The notes under the pieces are model-generated. The model had not been told where the DNA came from and did not search any database. It worked only from the letters and a program-made list of their open reading frames with translations. A stretch of DNA of 8,778 nucleotides from Methanodesulfokora sp964525965 (GTDB lineage Archaea > Korarchaeota > Korarchaeia > Korarchaeales > Korarchaeaceae): NCBI GenBank assembly GCA_964525965.1, contig CAZGKA010000089.1, positions 1 to 8,778 on the forward strand, given 5' to 3'. The number at the start of each line of letters is the position of its first letter. Position 1 is the stretch's first letter. This document shows, piece after piece, positions 1 through 5,690 of the stretch. Made by a program: the position numbers and the translations under genes.

Positions 1-1
1 G

Positions 2-580
2 TATGACGAGGAGCTCTACGCCGGAACCCTTCTGTATGATTTCGGAAGGGATGAAGACTTCGCAAAGCATGCCAAGAGGATCTATGAGATCTTCAAGAGG
101 AACGGTGTGAGGAAGATCATCGCCATCGATCCACATACGACCCATGTCCTCCGTGAGGTGTACCCCAAGTTCGTGGATGGGTTCGACATGGAGGTTGAGA
201 ACTACTTGGAGATCTTGGTTGAGAAGGGGATCTCACCGAAGAACAAGCTGGACACCTCCGTCGCCGTGCATGACCCCTGCTACTACGCCAGATACCTTGA
301 GATCATAGATCAGCCGAGGGAGCTTCTCAGTAAGGCAGGAGTTGAGATAAAGGAACCCTTCAGGACGAAGAGACTCACCTTCTGCTGTGGAGGCCCGGTC
401 GAGTCCCTATCTCCAAGGCTCTCCGAGGAGGTGGCATCTCTCAGAGTATCGGAGCTTAAGGAGGCGTGTGAAAATGTGGTCACCATGTGTCCCTTCTGCT
501 ATGTCAGCTTGAACAGAGCGGGGCAGGGAGAGATACAGGTGAAGGACATCTCGCTGTACCTCGGGGAAGCATATCTGTAG
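2..580 (+). CDS. CCG-domain iron-sulfur protein, LutA/GlcF/HdrD-like (C-terminal part; start outside window)
   Basis: The reading frame is open from base 2, so the real start lies left of the window; the GTG at 107 is internal. The visible 192 residues carry two CCG-type half-domains. The second (fragment residues 93-166) is complete: HDPC at C93, CCG at C128-C129, CPFC at C163/C166. This CX34CCX33CXXC spacing is the family pattern for binding a cysteine-rich-domain Fe-S cluster. The first half-domain has the same fold signature (YAG...LLYDFG near residues 6-15, IDPHTT at 42-47) but its cysteines are replaced, so it probably binds no cluster. Family members act as electron-transfer subunits of lactate, glycolate or heterodisulfide oxidoreductases on the cytoplasmic side of the membrane. 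It is followed almost without gap by the LutB-like gene, as in lut operons. Whether an N-terminal ferredoxin domain exists cannot be seen. The family call is firm; the substrate is inferred. Confidence 0.88.
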   Translation, partial: YDEELYAGTLLYDFGRDEDFAKHAKRIYEIFKRNGVRKIIAIDPHTTHVLREVYPKFVDGFDMEVENYLEILVEKGISPKNKLDTSVAVHDPCYYARYLEIIDQPRELLSKAGVEIKEPFRTKRLTFCCGGPVESLSPRLSEEVASLRVSELKEACENVVTMCPFCYVSLNRAGQGEIQVKDISLYLGEAYL

Positions 581-584
581 GTGA
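580..584 (+). promoter_or_regulatory. Ribosome binding site of the LutB-like gene
   Basis: GGTGA, complementary to the archaeal 16S rRNA 3' end, begins on the last base of the upstream stop codon (TAG 578-580) and lies 5 bases before ATG 590. It decides in favour of ATG 590 over GTG 581 and implies translational coupling with the CCG protein. Confidence 0.6.
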
Positions 585-589
585 ACTCT

Positions 590-1768
590 ATGGGAGATGT
601 TCTTTCGGCCATATTTCCTGCTTTAGATAACAAAGATCTGAGAATTGGTTTGGAAAGATCCGTGAAAAACCTAGCTCCGGCGTCGATAAGGGCTCTCAAC
701 ACGTGGCCTTACTTGGTTGAGCTAGCGGAGTATGTGAGGAAGGTTAAGGAGGAAGTTCTCCAAAACATAGACTACTACATAGATAAGACTATGAAGAGCG
801 TTGAGCGGTGCGCAGGGCATGCCTACCTAGCCAGAACTTCTGACGAGGTGAAGAAAATCGTGGATGATATAATTGGAGATGAAAAGAAGCTTATAGTCAA
901 GGCTAAGTCCATGGTAACCGAGGAAATCCAGCTGAGGGAGCACCTGATAGCTAAGGGGCATGAGGTCTATGAGACGGACCTAGGCGAGCTCCTGATTCAG
1001 CTCTCTGGAGGAAAGCCCATGCATGCAATAGCCCCAGCCATACATATACCTAGGGAGGAGGCTGCCCGTCTTCTGAAAAAGATAGATCCCGACATAAGGG
1101 AGGACATGAGTATAGAGGAGCTGACGGCTAGGGTACGCCTGTTCTTGAGGGAGAAATTCGTCAAGGCGGATGTGGGGATCTCAGGTGCAAATTCCATAGC
1201 TGCCGACACTGGAGCAGTCTTCTTGATATCCAACGAGGGCAACATAAGGAACTCCACCAACCTGCCGCCAGTGCTCATATCGATAACAGGGGTTGAAAAG
1301 ATAATGCCCACCATAAAGGATGCGTTCTTCCAAGCTCTGGTCCAGTCCGGGTACGCAGGCCTTTACCCGCCCACGTATCTGTCCGTCGTGGCGGGTCCGA
1401 GCAGCACGGCTGATATAGAGTACCACAGGGTGTACGGTGTCCACGGAGCCAAGGAAATGCACGTTATTTTGTACGACGGGGGAAGGATGAACGCTCTCAG
1501 AGATGAATACCTGTGGGAACAGCTCCTCTGCTTGAGATGTGGAAGATGTCAGGCCGAGTGCCCTATATGGGACCTCGTCGGTAACACCTGGGGAGGAAGG
1601 GTCTACGGAGGACCCATGGGGATAGGCTGGACGGCCATAGTTGAAGGGATAGACGCGGCGGCTCCTCTAGCCATGCTCTGTCTGGGATGCGGAAAGTGCA
1701 GGGAGGTCTGTCCGAGCAAGATAGATATGCCCTCCATAATCCGGTACATCAAGTCCAAGTTCAGGTAA
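590..1768 (+). CDS. lutB: LutB/LldF-like LUD-domain protein with two [4Fe-4S] motifs
   Basis: This is a 392-residue protein of the LutB/LldF type, an Fe-S component of the lactate utilisation complex that oxidises L-lactate to pyruvate. A LUD domain occupies roughly residues 60-300; SMVTEEIQL, the ETDLGELLIQL segment, PAIHIPREE and VGISGANSIAADTGA (from V195) followed by SNEGN are its hallmarks. The C-terminus has two ferredoxin-like motifs, C314-x2-C317-x2-C320-x3-C324-P and C364-x2-C367-x2-C370-x3-C374-P. It ends soon after, so it is shorter than typical bacterial LutB (about 470 residues) and lacks the C-terminal extension. I chose ATG 590 because GGTGA at 580-584 sits 5 bases before it; GTG 581 is in frame but would leave no good site. 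The SD overlaps the stop codon of the preceding gene, so the two are one operon. No LutC follows. A T-rich tract lies about 30 bases downstream. Lactate is the likely substrate, though another 2-hydroxyacid is possible. Confidence 0.88.
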   Translation: MGDVLSAIFPALDNKDLRIGLERSVKNLAPASIRALNTWPYLVELAEYVRKVKEEVLQNIDYYIDKTMKSVERCAGHAYLARTSDEVKKIVDDIIGDEKKLIVKAKSMVTEEIQLREHLIAKGHEVYETDLGELLIQLSGGKPMHAIAPAIHIPREEAARLLKKIDPDIREDMSIEELTARVRLFLREKFVKADVGISGANSIAADTGAVFLISNEGNIRNSTNLPPVLISITGVEKIMPTIKDAFFQALVQSGYAGLYPPTYLSVVAGPSSTADIEYHRVYGVHGAKEMHVILYDGGRMNALRDEYLWEQLLCLRCGRCQAECPIWDLVGNTWGGRVYGGPMGIGWTAIVEGIDAAAPLAMLCLGCGKCREVCPSKIDMPSIIRYIKSKFR

Positions 1769-1794
1769 TCTCGGGTAAGGTTCAGTACCCCATA

Positions 1795-1812
1795 ACTTTA
1801 ATTTATTTTTAG
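1795..1812 (+). terminator. T-rich termination tract after the LutB-like gene
   Basis: The run ACTTTAATTTATTTTTAG follows the stop codon by 26 bases with no hairpin in front of it. Archaeal RNA polymerase terminates on such T-rich stretches. The same bases could also be read as an AT-rich promoter element, so the role is uncertain. Confidence 0.4.
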
Positions 1813-1931
1813 GAATTCATTTCCAACTATCAACTAAAGCTCGTTGAATTGGGCAATGTTCGTATCAAAAATATTCGACCCACGGATCAGAACCTGTGCT
1901 CTAATCGGCCAGAAATCCCCTATACTGGAAA

Positions 1932-1946
1932 AACTTTTTTATTTTT
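1932..1946 (+). promoter_or_regulatory. Probable TATA box/BRE for the Nramp-related transporter gene
   Basis: A purine-rich stretch (GGAAAAA, from 1927) runs into CTTTTTTATTTTT, which resembles an archaeal BRE plus TATA element. Its centre, near 1939, is about 26 bases before ATG 1966, so transcription would begin at or a base or two before that ATG and give a leaderless or nearly leaderless mRNA. This agrees with the lack of a good SD before ATG 1966. Confidence 0.45.
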
Positions 1947-1965
1947 CTCATCTGACAGTTGGGGT

Positions 1966-3435
1966 ATGAGCCAGAGTAACGAGGTCTATCCCCTGGGCAG
2001 GGGGCCGCCGTTAGAAGTTGTGGATAAGGTACCCTCTCCCGAGGACTTTTTCCACCTCAAGGAGATAGGACTCAAAGACAAGATACTGAAGGTGTATGGC
2101 CCAGCGATCATAGCTCTAGGGATGTCGATAGGCAGCGGTGAGTATCTGCTCGGTCCATCGCTCTTCGCCAAACATGGCATGAGTCTTCTCTGGTTGATAG
2201 TGGTCTCAGCAGTGTTACAGACCTCGTACAACTACATGTGGGCTAAATGGACGATAACTACCGGTGAGATACCCATCATAGGAATGCTCAGAGGAGGAAT
2301 ATGGGTAGGGATACTCGGACTTCTGGCGATGTGGTTCTGCTTTGGATGGCCTGGGTGGGCCGCTACCTCAGCTACAGCAGTGGCGTCAGCCCAGCTTGGT
2401 AGGGTCGCCGGTCCTCAGGACGCCTGGCTGACTAAGACGTGGGCCTATGTCTTGATAATACTGAGCTTTATAATAATATCCCTTGGAGCTAAGATCTCCA
2501 GAACGCTCGAGATCTGGAACTGGTTCGACCTCATAGTGATCTTCGGCTCCTTCGTGATCTTCGACATAATACTGGTGCCAGCCAAGGTCTGGGCTGAGGC
2601 AGCCATAGGGCTCGTGAGCTTTGGATATATACCGCCCAACGTGGATCCGAGCATCTTGGCTGGAGTCGTCGGCTTTACAGGATTCGCCACGGGCCTGAAC
2701 TATGTGTTAGCAAACTACTACAGAGATAAAGGCTATGGTGTCGGCTCGCTGGTGGGATATATCCCGGCCATAATAGGAGGAACCAAGGTGCCACTGTCCC
2801 CGGTGGGCAAGATACCCAAGCCTACCAAGGAGAACGTCAGCATAATGAGGAAGTGGTACAAGTTCATGATGGAGGAGCAGGTCTACATATTCTTCGTCGG
2901 AGCCATCATAGGAATGATACTCCCAGGACTTCTGGCCCACGCACTGCTGCCTGTGGGATCCAGCCTGCCCGCTTGGGGTGTCGCTGCCTACGAGGGTAAG
3001 ATGTTGAGCAAGGTCTGGGGATCCTTCGGATGGTGGTTCGGCCTGCTGGTCGGAGCCCTGACGCTCTTCAAGACCCAGGTCGGACTGGTCGACGTCATAA
3101 CTAGGAACACCACTGACGCCCTCTGGAAGGTCAAGGGCATAAGGGAATGGGCGAAGGGAGATGTCAGAAGGGTCTACTACGTGATATGCGCCATATTCCT
3201 CGTCTGGACCGCTATAGCAATAAACCTGACTAGGCCGTTCTGGCTTATAGTGATATCGGCCAACATGGCCAACTTCGGCGCCCTCTTCGGAGTGCCCATA
3301 CTGATATACCTGAACAGAAAGCTTCCAAAGGAGTACAAGGCTCACACCGCTCTGGAGATACTGTCATTGATCTTCATGATATTCTGCGGCATATTCTTCT
3401 TCTACGGGCTCCTCAGCAAGCTGGGCCTGATATAA
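1966..3435 (+). CDS. Nramp-related (LeuT-fold) membrane transporter lacking canonical metal-binding motifs
   Basis: This is a 489-residue integral membrane protein with about 11 hydrophobic segments. Its overall layout matches the Nramp/APC (LeuT-fold) group: the GPAIIALGM opening of TM1, an unwound TM1 centre at G56-S57-G58-E59, and a TM6 segment GFTGFATGLN (236-245) followed by VLANYYRDKG. In true Nramp proteins these positions read DPGN and MPH and bind Mn/Fe; both are absent here. It therefore belongs to the Nramp-like GSGE group often labelled as divalent metal transporters, and its substrate is unknown. The frame is open back to 1849 (TTG), but the upstream 39 codons are poor coding sequence and the TATA-like box lies inside them, so I chose ATG 1966. 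It stands alone, same strand as and 197 bases after the LutB-like gene, and converges with the glcD pair. A role in taking up the hydroxyacid oxidised by the neighbours is inference from position. Confidence 0.82.
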   Translation: MSQSNEVYPLGRGPPLEVVDKVPSPEDFFHLKEIGLKDKILKVYGPAIIALGMSIGSGEYLLGPSLFAKHGMSLLWLIVVSAVLQTSYNYMWAKWTITTGEIPIIGMLRGGIWVGILGLLAMWFCFGWPGWAATSATAVASAQLGRVAGPQDAWLTKTWAYVLIILSFIIISLGAKISRTLEIWNWFDLIVIFGSFVIFDIILVPAKVWAEAAIGLVSFGYIPPNVDPSILAGVVGFTGFATGLNYVLANYYRDKGYGVGSLVGYIPAIIGGTKVPLSPVGKIPKPTKENVSIMRKWYKFMMEEQVYIFFVGAIIGMILPGLLAHALLPVGSSLPAWGVAAYEGKMLSKVWGSFGWWFGLLVGALTLFKTQVGLVDVITRNTTDALWKVKGIREWAKGDVRRVYYVICAIFLVWTAIAINLTRPFWLIVISANMANFGALFGVPILIYLNRKLPKEYKAHTALEILSLIFMIFCGIFFFYGLLSKLGLI

Positions 3436-3449
3436 ACATCTAGCCCTCC

Positions 3450-3472
3450 CTTCTTCTTTCTTTTTATAGAAT
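3450..3472 (+). terminator. Pyrimidine/T-rich termination tract after the transporter gene
   Basis: About 15 bases past the transporter stop, a tract rich in T and C (CTTCTTCTTTCTTTTTATAG) fits factor-independent archaeal termination. No clear stem precedes it. Confidence 0.4.
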
Positions 3473-3489
3473 TATGTTTTGTCTAACTA

Positions 3490-3599
3490 GAACGAAGAGC
3501 CCCTCGTTTGGATAAACTTCTGCCAACTAGTCCTTCGTTCAGAAGGAGTTAGAGATTAAATGTGAAAAAGGAAAAAAGTTTCTGAGCAATTGGCAGAAG
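3490..3599. repeat. Two interleaved inverted repeats in the convergent intergenic region
   Basis: Pair A: GAACGAAG (3490-3497) against CTTCGTTC (3533-3540), 8 of 8 bases. Pair B: CTTCTGCCAA (3517-3526) against TTGGCAGAAG (3590-3599), 10 of 10 bases. The left arm of B lies in the loop of A and its right arm lies outside, so in RNA both could form only as a pseudoknot or as alternatives. The region separates two convergent transcripts. The arms are short, so chance cannot be excluded. Confidence 0.4.
3563..3580 (-). terminator. T-rich termination tract after the small Fe-S gene (- strand)
   Basis: Read on the - strand the sequence is AACTTTTTTCCTTTTTCA, about 34 bases past the stop codon of the small Fe-S gene. 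Such a bipartite T-tract is a typical archaeal terminator. The right arm of the 10-bp inverted repeat (3590-3599) lies just in front of it. Confidence 0.45.
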
Positions 3600-3613
3600 C
3601 AGGCCTGTGTCTT

Positions 3614-3913
3614 CTACATCTTTGTGAGAGCCAGATAATACCTGAACAACCTTATCACGTCCTCAAGCTTTATGCCCGCTGGACACTGGGTTGAACAGGC
3701 ACCACAGAGGAGACACGTGAACACACCGCTCTCACCAGCTTCCGTCCAAAGTCCGTCCCTTAAGGCAAAGATTATCGTGCTCAACCGACCTCTGGGTCCA
3801 TAGTTTCTCTTTAACTGCACCTTCAGAACCGGACAGACCCACTCACAGAGCCCACAGTAGGAGCATCTGGAGAGCTCCCTCATCATCCGACTTTTCATCT
3901 CGTTGAGGTCCAT
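3614..3913 (-). CDS. Small two-[4Fe-4S] ferredoxin-like protein, equal to the GlcF/HdrC N-terminus only
   Basis: This 99-residue protein has two cluster motifs, C17-x2-C20-x2-C23-x3-C27-P and C67-x2-C70-x2-C73-x3-C77-P, separated by YGPRGRL (38-44), the spacer typical of GlcF and HdrD N-termini. GlcF proteins normally exceed 400 residues because two CCG domains follow; here the gene stops just after the second motif. It should carry two [4Fe-4S] clusters and pass electrons from the FAD subunit encoded just upstream. The start is ATG at 3913, with GGTGAGG (3918-3924 on the plus strand, read reversed) overlapping the TGA of glcD, so the two genes form a tightly coupled operon with an 11-base gap. 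The missing CCG part could be provided in trans by the CCG protein at the left edge; that is inference. It has no membrane segment. Alternatively it is an HdrC-like ferredoxin serving several partners. Confidence 0.88.
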   Translation of the reverse strand: MDLNEMKSRMMRELSRCSYCGLCEWVCPVLKVQLKRNYGPRGRLSTIIFALRDGLWTEAGESGVFTCLLCGACSTQCPAGIKLEDVIRLFRYYLALTKM

Positions 3914-3924
3914 GAGCCCTCACC

Positions 3925-5361
3925 TCAGAGCACCTTTCCGGGATTGAGGATTCCCTTGGGATCGAAGGCCCTCTTTATCTGTCTCATGATGTCGAGGGCC
4001 TTTAAACTATCCTTGGCCTCAAGCTGTCTCGCCAGACCCTCCTTCTTTGTCGTACCTATGCCGTGCTCCGAGCTCATCACCCCGTCCAAGCTTATGGCCA
4101 CCTCCATAATTTCGAGGACCATGTCCTCGAACTTTTCCTTCTTCTCCTTCTCATAATCGTAGAACCAGAGGATTGGGTGCAGGTTTCCGTCGCTTATGTG
4201 GCCTCCCAAAGTCATCGGTATTCCGTACTTTTTCTCCAGCTCCCTGAGCCTCCTGACCGCCTCTATGGTCTTCGTTGGAGGAACAGATATGTCCTCGACG
4301 TACACGTACATGCGGGAATTCGGATCCTTGAGACCCTCGGCTGCAAGCCTTATGGATGCAGGGTAGTAGTTCCTCCTTATGTCGAAGAATCCCTCGGCCT
4401 CGGCCTCAGCCATGGTCCTGGCCGTGTACACAGCTGTTACGTTGTTCTTCCTCATGATCTCCTCGAGCTGGGAGAGGACACGATTGGTAGCCTCAGGTGC
4501 CGTATCGACGCTGACGAGTAGGTAGTGTCCTTCTCCCTTTATTTTGGAGCCTACGGCCTTCATCGTCATTTTCACGGTGTCAGCGTCAACGAACTCCATT
4601 ATGAAGGGATTTATCTTGCTCTCCTTTATGTTTATCACCGTATTCAGTAGATCTTCCAGTGTGGGAAAGAATCCCACAGCCGTTGCGAGGCTCTCCGGCT
4701 GGGGGACTATTCTCAGGGTAGCTTCCGTGACCACGGCCAGGGTGCCCTCGCTTCCTATTATTAGACGGACCAGATCGTATCCCTCCCTGTTCTTGGCGGT
4801 CTTTCCACCCAACCTGAGCACGGTCCCCTCCTCATCTGGAAGCACGACCGTCAGGCCGCTCACCCAGTCCTTCATCGTTCCATACTTGGCCCCTCTCATT
4901 CCTCCGGCTCCGCTGTTGACTGCTCCTCCCACGGTTACGGCTTTGATTGATGCTGGATCGACCGGAAACATGTATCCCTTCGCTGCCAGCAGGTTGTTTA
5001 CATCGAGCATCCTCGCTCCAGCCTCGGCCACCACGTAGGAGTCCACTATGTTTACCTCCTTTATCTTGTTCATTCTGTCAAAGCTGATCACTATGCCGTC
5101 CTCTCCCGGAGTTGAGGATCCAACTATCTCGCTGGCGGATCCCTGCGGGTATATCTTGAGATCGTGCTTGTAGGCGTATCTGACAACTTTGGAGACATCT
5201 TCTGTGCTTGTGGGAAAAATTACCGCAAGAGCATTGCTTTCAAAGTAAACAGCGTCTTTAGAGTATAATCTAACCACCAGTTCGTCGTCATCGACCTTAT
5301 CGGGGCTTAAAATTTTCTGGAGATCCTTCACTACACTGCTACCAACCAATTCGTACACCAA
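3925..5361 (-). CDS. glcD: GlcD/D-lactate dehydrogenase-type FAD-linked 2-hydroxyacid oxidoreductase
   Basis: This 478-residue protein has the length and domain order of GlcD/Dld flavoproteins: an FAD-binding PCMH domain (about 40-220) and an FAD-oxidase C-terminal domain (about 225-478). Visible hallmarks are VTVGGAVNSGAGGMRGAKYG (142-161), LVRLIIGSEGTLAVVTEA, GGHISDGNLHP (386-396, metal/active-site histidines), SSEHGIG (430-436) and DPKGILNPGK near the end. The FAD pyrophosphate loop is unusual: YPQGSASEIVGSS (71-83) where relatives usually have RG(A/S)GTGLSGG. The enzyme oxidises a 2-hydroxyacid (D-lactate, glycolate or similar) to the 2-oxoacid. The start is uncertain: TTG 5361 and GTG 5358 are the first in-frame choices and neither has a strong SD, while the best SD upstream serves an out-of-frame GTG at 5408. 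It is cotranscribed with the small Fe-S gene and is divergent from the YeiH-family gene. Family is certain, exact substrate not. Confidence 0.9.
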   Translation of the reverse strand: MVYELVGSSVVKDLQKILSPDKVDDDELVVRLYSKDAVYFESNALAVIFPTSTEDVSKVVRYAYKHDLKIYPQGSASEIVGSSTPGEDGIVISFDRMNKIKEVNIVDSYVVAEAGARMLDVNNLLAAKGYMFPVDPASIKAVTVGGAVNSGAGGMRGAKYGTMKDWVSGLTVVLPDEEGTVLRLGGKTAKNREGYDLVRLIIGSEGTLAVVTEATLRIVPQPESLATAVGFFPTLEDLLNTVINIKESKINPFIMEFVDADTVKMTMKAVGSKIKGEGHYLLVSVDTAPEATNRVLSQLEEIMRKNNVTAVYTARTMAEAEAEGFFDIRRNYYPASIRLAAEGLKDPNSRMYVYVEDISVPPTKTIEAVRRLRELEKKYGIPMTLGGHISDGNLHPILWFYDYEKEKKEKFEDMVLEIMEVAISLDGVMSSEHGIGTTKKEGLARQLEAKDSLKALDIMRQIKRAFDPKGILNPGKVL

Positions 5362-5408
5362 GGCAGATTCATTTCCGGTTTCAATAAATAGGCTTCCAAT
5401 CCTTTCAC
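5331..5408 (-). other. Possible 25-codon leader reading frame overlapping the glcD start
   Basis: On the - strand AGGAGGTCC (5412-5420) stands 5 bases before GTG 5408 and is the best ribosome binding site in the region. The frame it opens runs 25 codons (starting VKGLEAYLL, with an internal ATG at codon 13) to a TAG at 5331-5333, and overlaps the first ~31 bases of glcD in another frame. It may be a leader peptide coupled to glcD, or mark a frameshift between 5361 and 5408 that hides the true glcD start. It resembles nothing I recognise. Confidence 0.35.
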
Positions 5409-5420
5409 AAAGGACCTCCT

Positions 5421-5634
5421 TTTATTCGAATTGATGCTGGTGCAGAGCATAACATCACCCAAAATCTTTACGGAAGTACAGACAGGTCAGAAAAGTGTAT
5501 GAGGTAGTTATTCAATTTTTGCTGAAATAGGCGCTTCGATGATAAAAGAGCTATGGTGAGGGCGATTAGAACGAATATTTTTTACTGAATATGGCTAACG
5601 AATGGTCCGCGCTTCATCTGGAGCTATCATAAGA
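5421..5634. other. Divergent intergenic region between glcD and the YeiH-family gene
   Basis: About 330 bases separate the two divergent genes. Between the glcD leader SD and the YeiH TATA box I see no convincing gene on either strand: short ATG frames such as that at 5553 end within a dozen codons and lack an SD. The composition is more AT-rich than the genes. Bases 5531-5554 and 5609-5627 share GCGCTTC and GAGCTAT at different spacing, a weak imperfect direct repeat. I found no TATA box for glcD on the - strand that I would defend. Confidence 0.5.
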
Positions 5635-5645
5635 TTTATAAAAAA
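5635..5645 (+). promoter_or_regulatory. TATA box of the YeiH-family gene
   Basis: TTTATAAAAAA is a near-ideal archaeal TATA element, preceded by AAGA as a possible BRE. Its centre (about 5638) predicts transcription starting near 5664, giving a leader of roughly 26 bases that contains the SD at 5677-5683 and excludes the in-frame TTG at 5652. Confidence 0.75.
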
Positions 5646-5676
5646 CCCCTTTTGTTATCCTTAGACGAAAAGGGGT
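5645..5676. promoter_or_regulatory. Perfect 9-bp inverted repeat over the transcription start: probable operator
   Basis: ACCCCTTTT (5645-5653) and AAAAGGGGT (5668-5676) are perfect reverse complements 14 bases apart. The pair begins at the last base of the TATA box and ends at the base before the SD, so it covers about -20 to +12. The left arm is upstream of the expected transcript start, so it acts more likely as DNA (a dimeric regulator site with centres about 23 bases apart, two helical turns) than as an mRNA hairpin. Confidence 0.6.
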
Positions 5677-5683
5677 GGAGGTG
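5677..5683 (+). promoter_or_regulatory. Ribosome binding site deciding the YeiH-family start
   Basis: GGAGGTG is a full archaeal SD, 7 bases before TTG 5691. It fixes that TTG as the start although an earlier in-frame TTG exists at 5652. Confidence 0.8.
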
Positions 5684-5690
5684 TCGACTC

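Noticed and set aside
997..1462. Long open frames on the - strand opposite the LutB-like gene
   Set aside because: They are antisense to a gene with clear LUD and Fe-S motifs, have no family features and low-complexity translations.
1814..1850. AATTCA/TGAATT and TCAAC/GTTGA pairs after the LutB-like gene
   Set aside because: Arms of 5-6 bases in AT-rich DNA are too short to support a structure.
2707..3345. A 212-codon open frame opposite the transporter gene
   Set aside because: The translation is an artefact of the codon bias of the + strand gene (rich in Ser, Gly, Tyr, His) with no hydrophobic core or motif, and the + strand product is a convincing membrane protein.
4063..5038. Two + strand open frames opposite glcD
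   Set aside because: Every GlcD hallmark lies on the - strand here; the + strand frames are shadows without SD or recognisable domains.
5536..5600. Possible C/D-box small RNA (GATGATA ... CTGA)
   Set aside because: The C box does not match RTGATGA and no internal C'/D' boxes are seen.
5531..5627. Imperfect direct repeat with shared GCGCTTC and GAGCTAT blocks
   Set aside because: The blocks are 7 bases each and differently spaced (24 versus 19 bases); this is within what chance would give.
5652..5690. Earlier in-frame TTG start for the YeiH-family protein
   Set aside because: It lies at or before the transcript start predicted from the TATA box and inside the operator dyad, and has no SD, whereas TTG 5691 has a full GGAGGTG.
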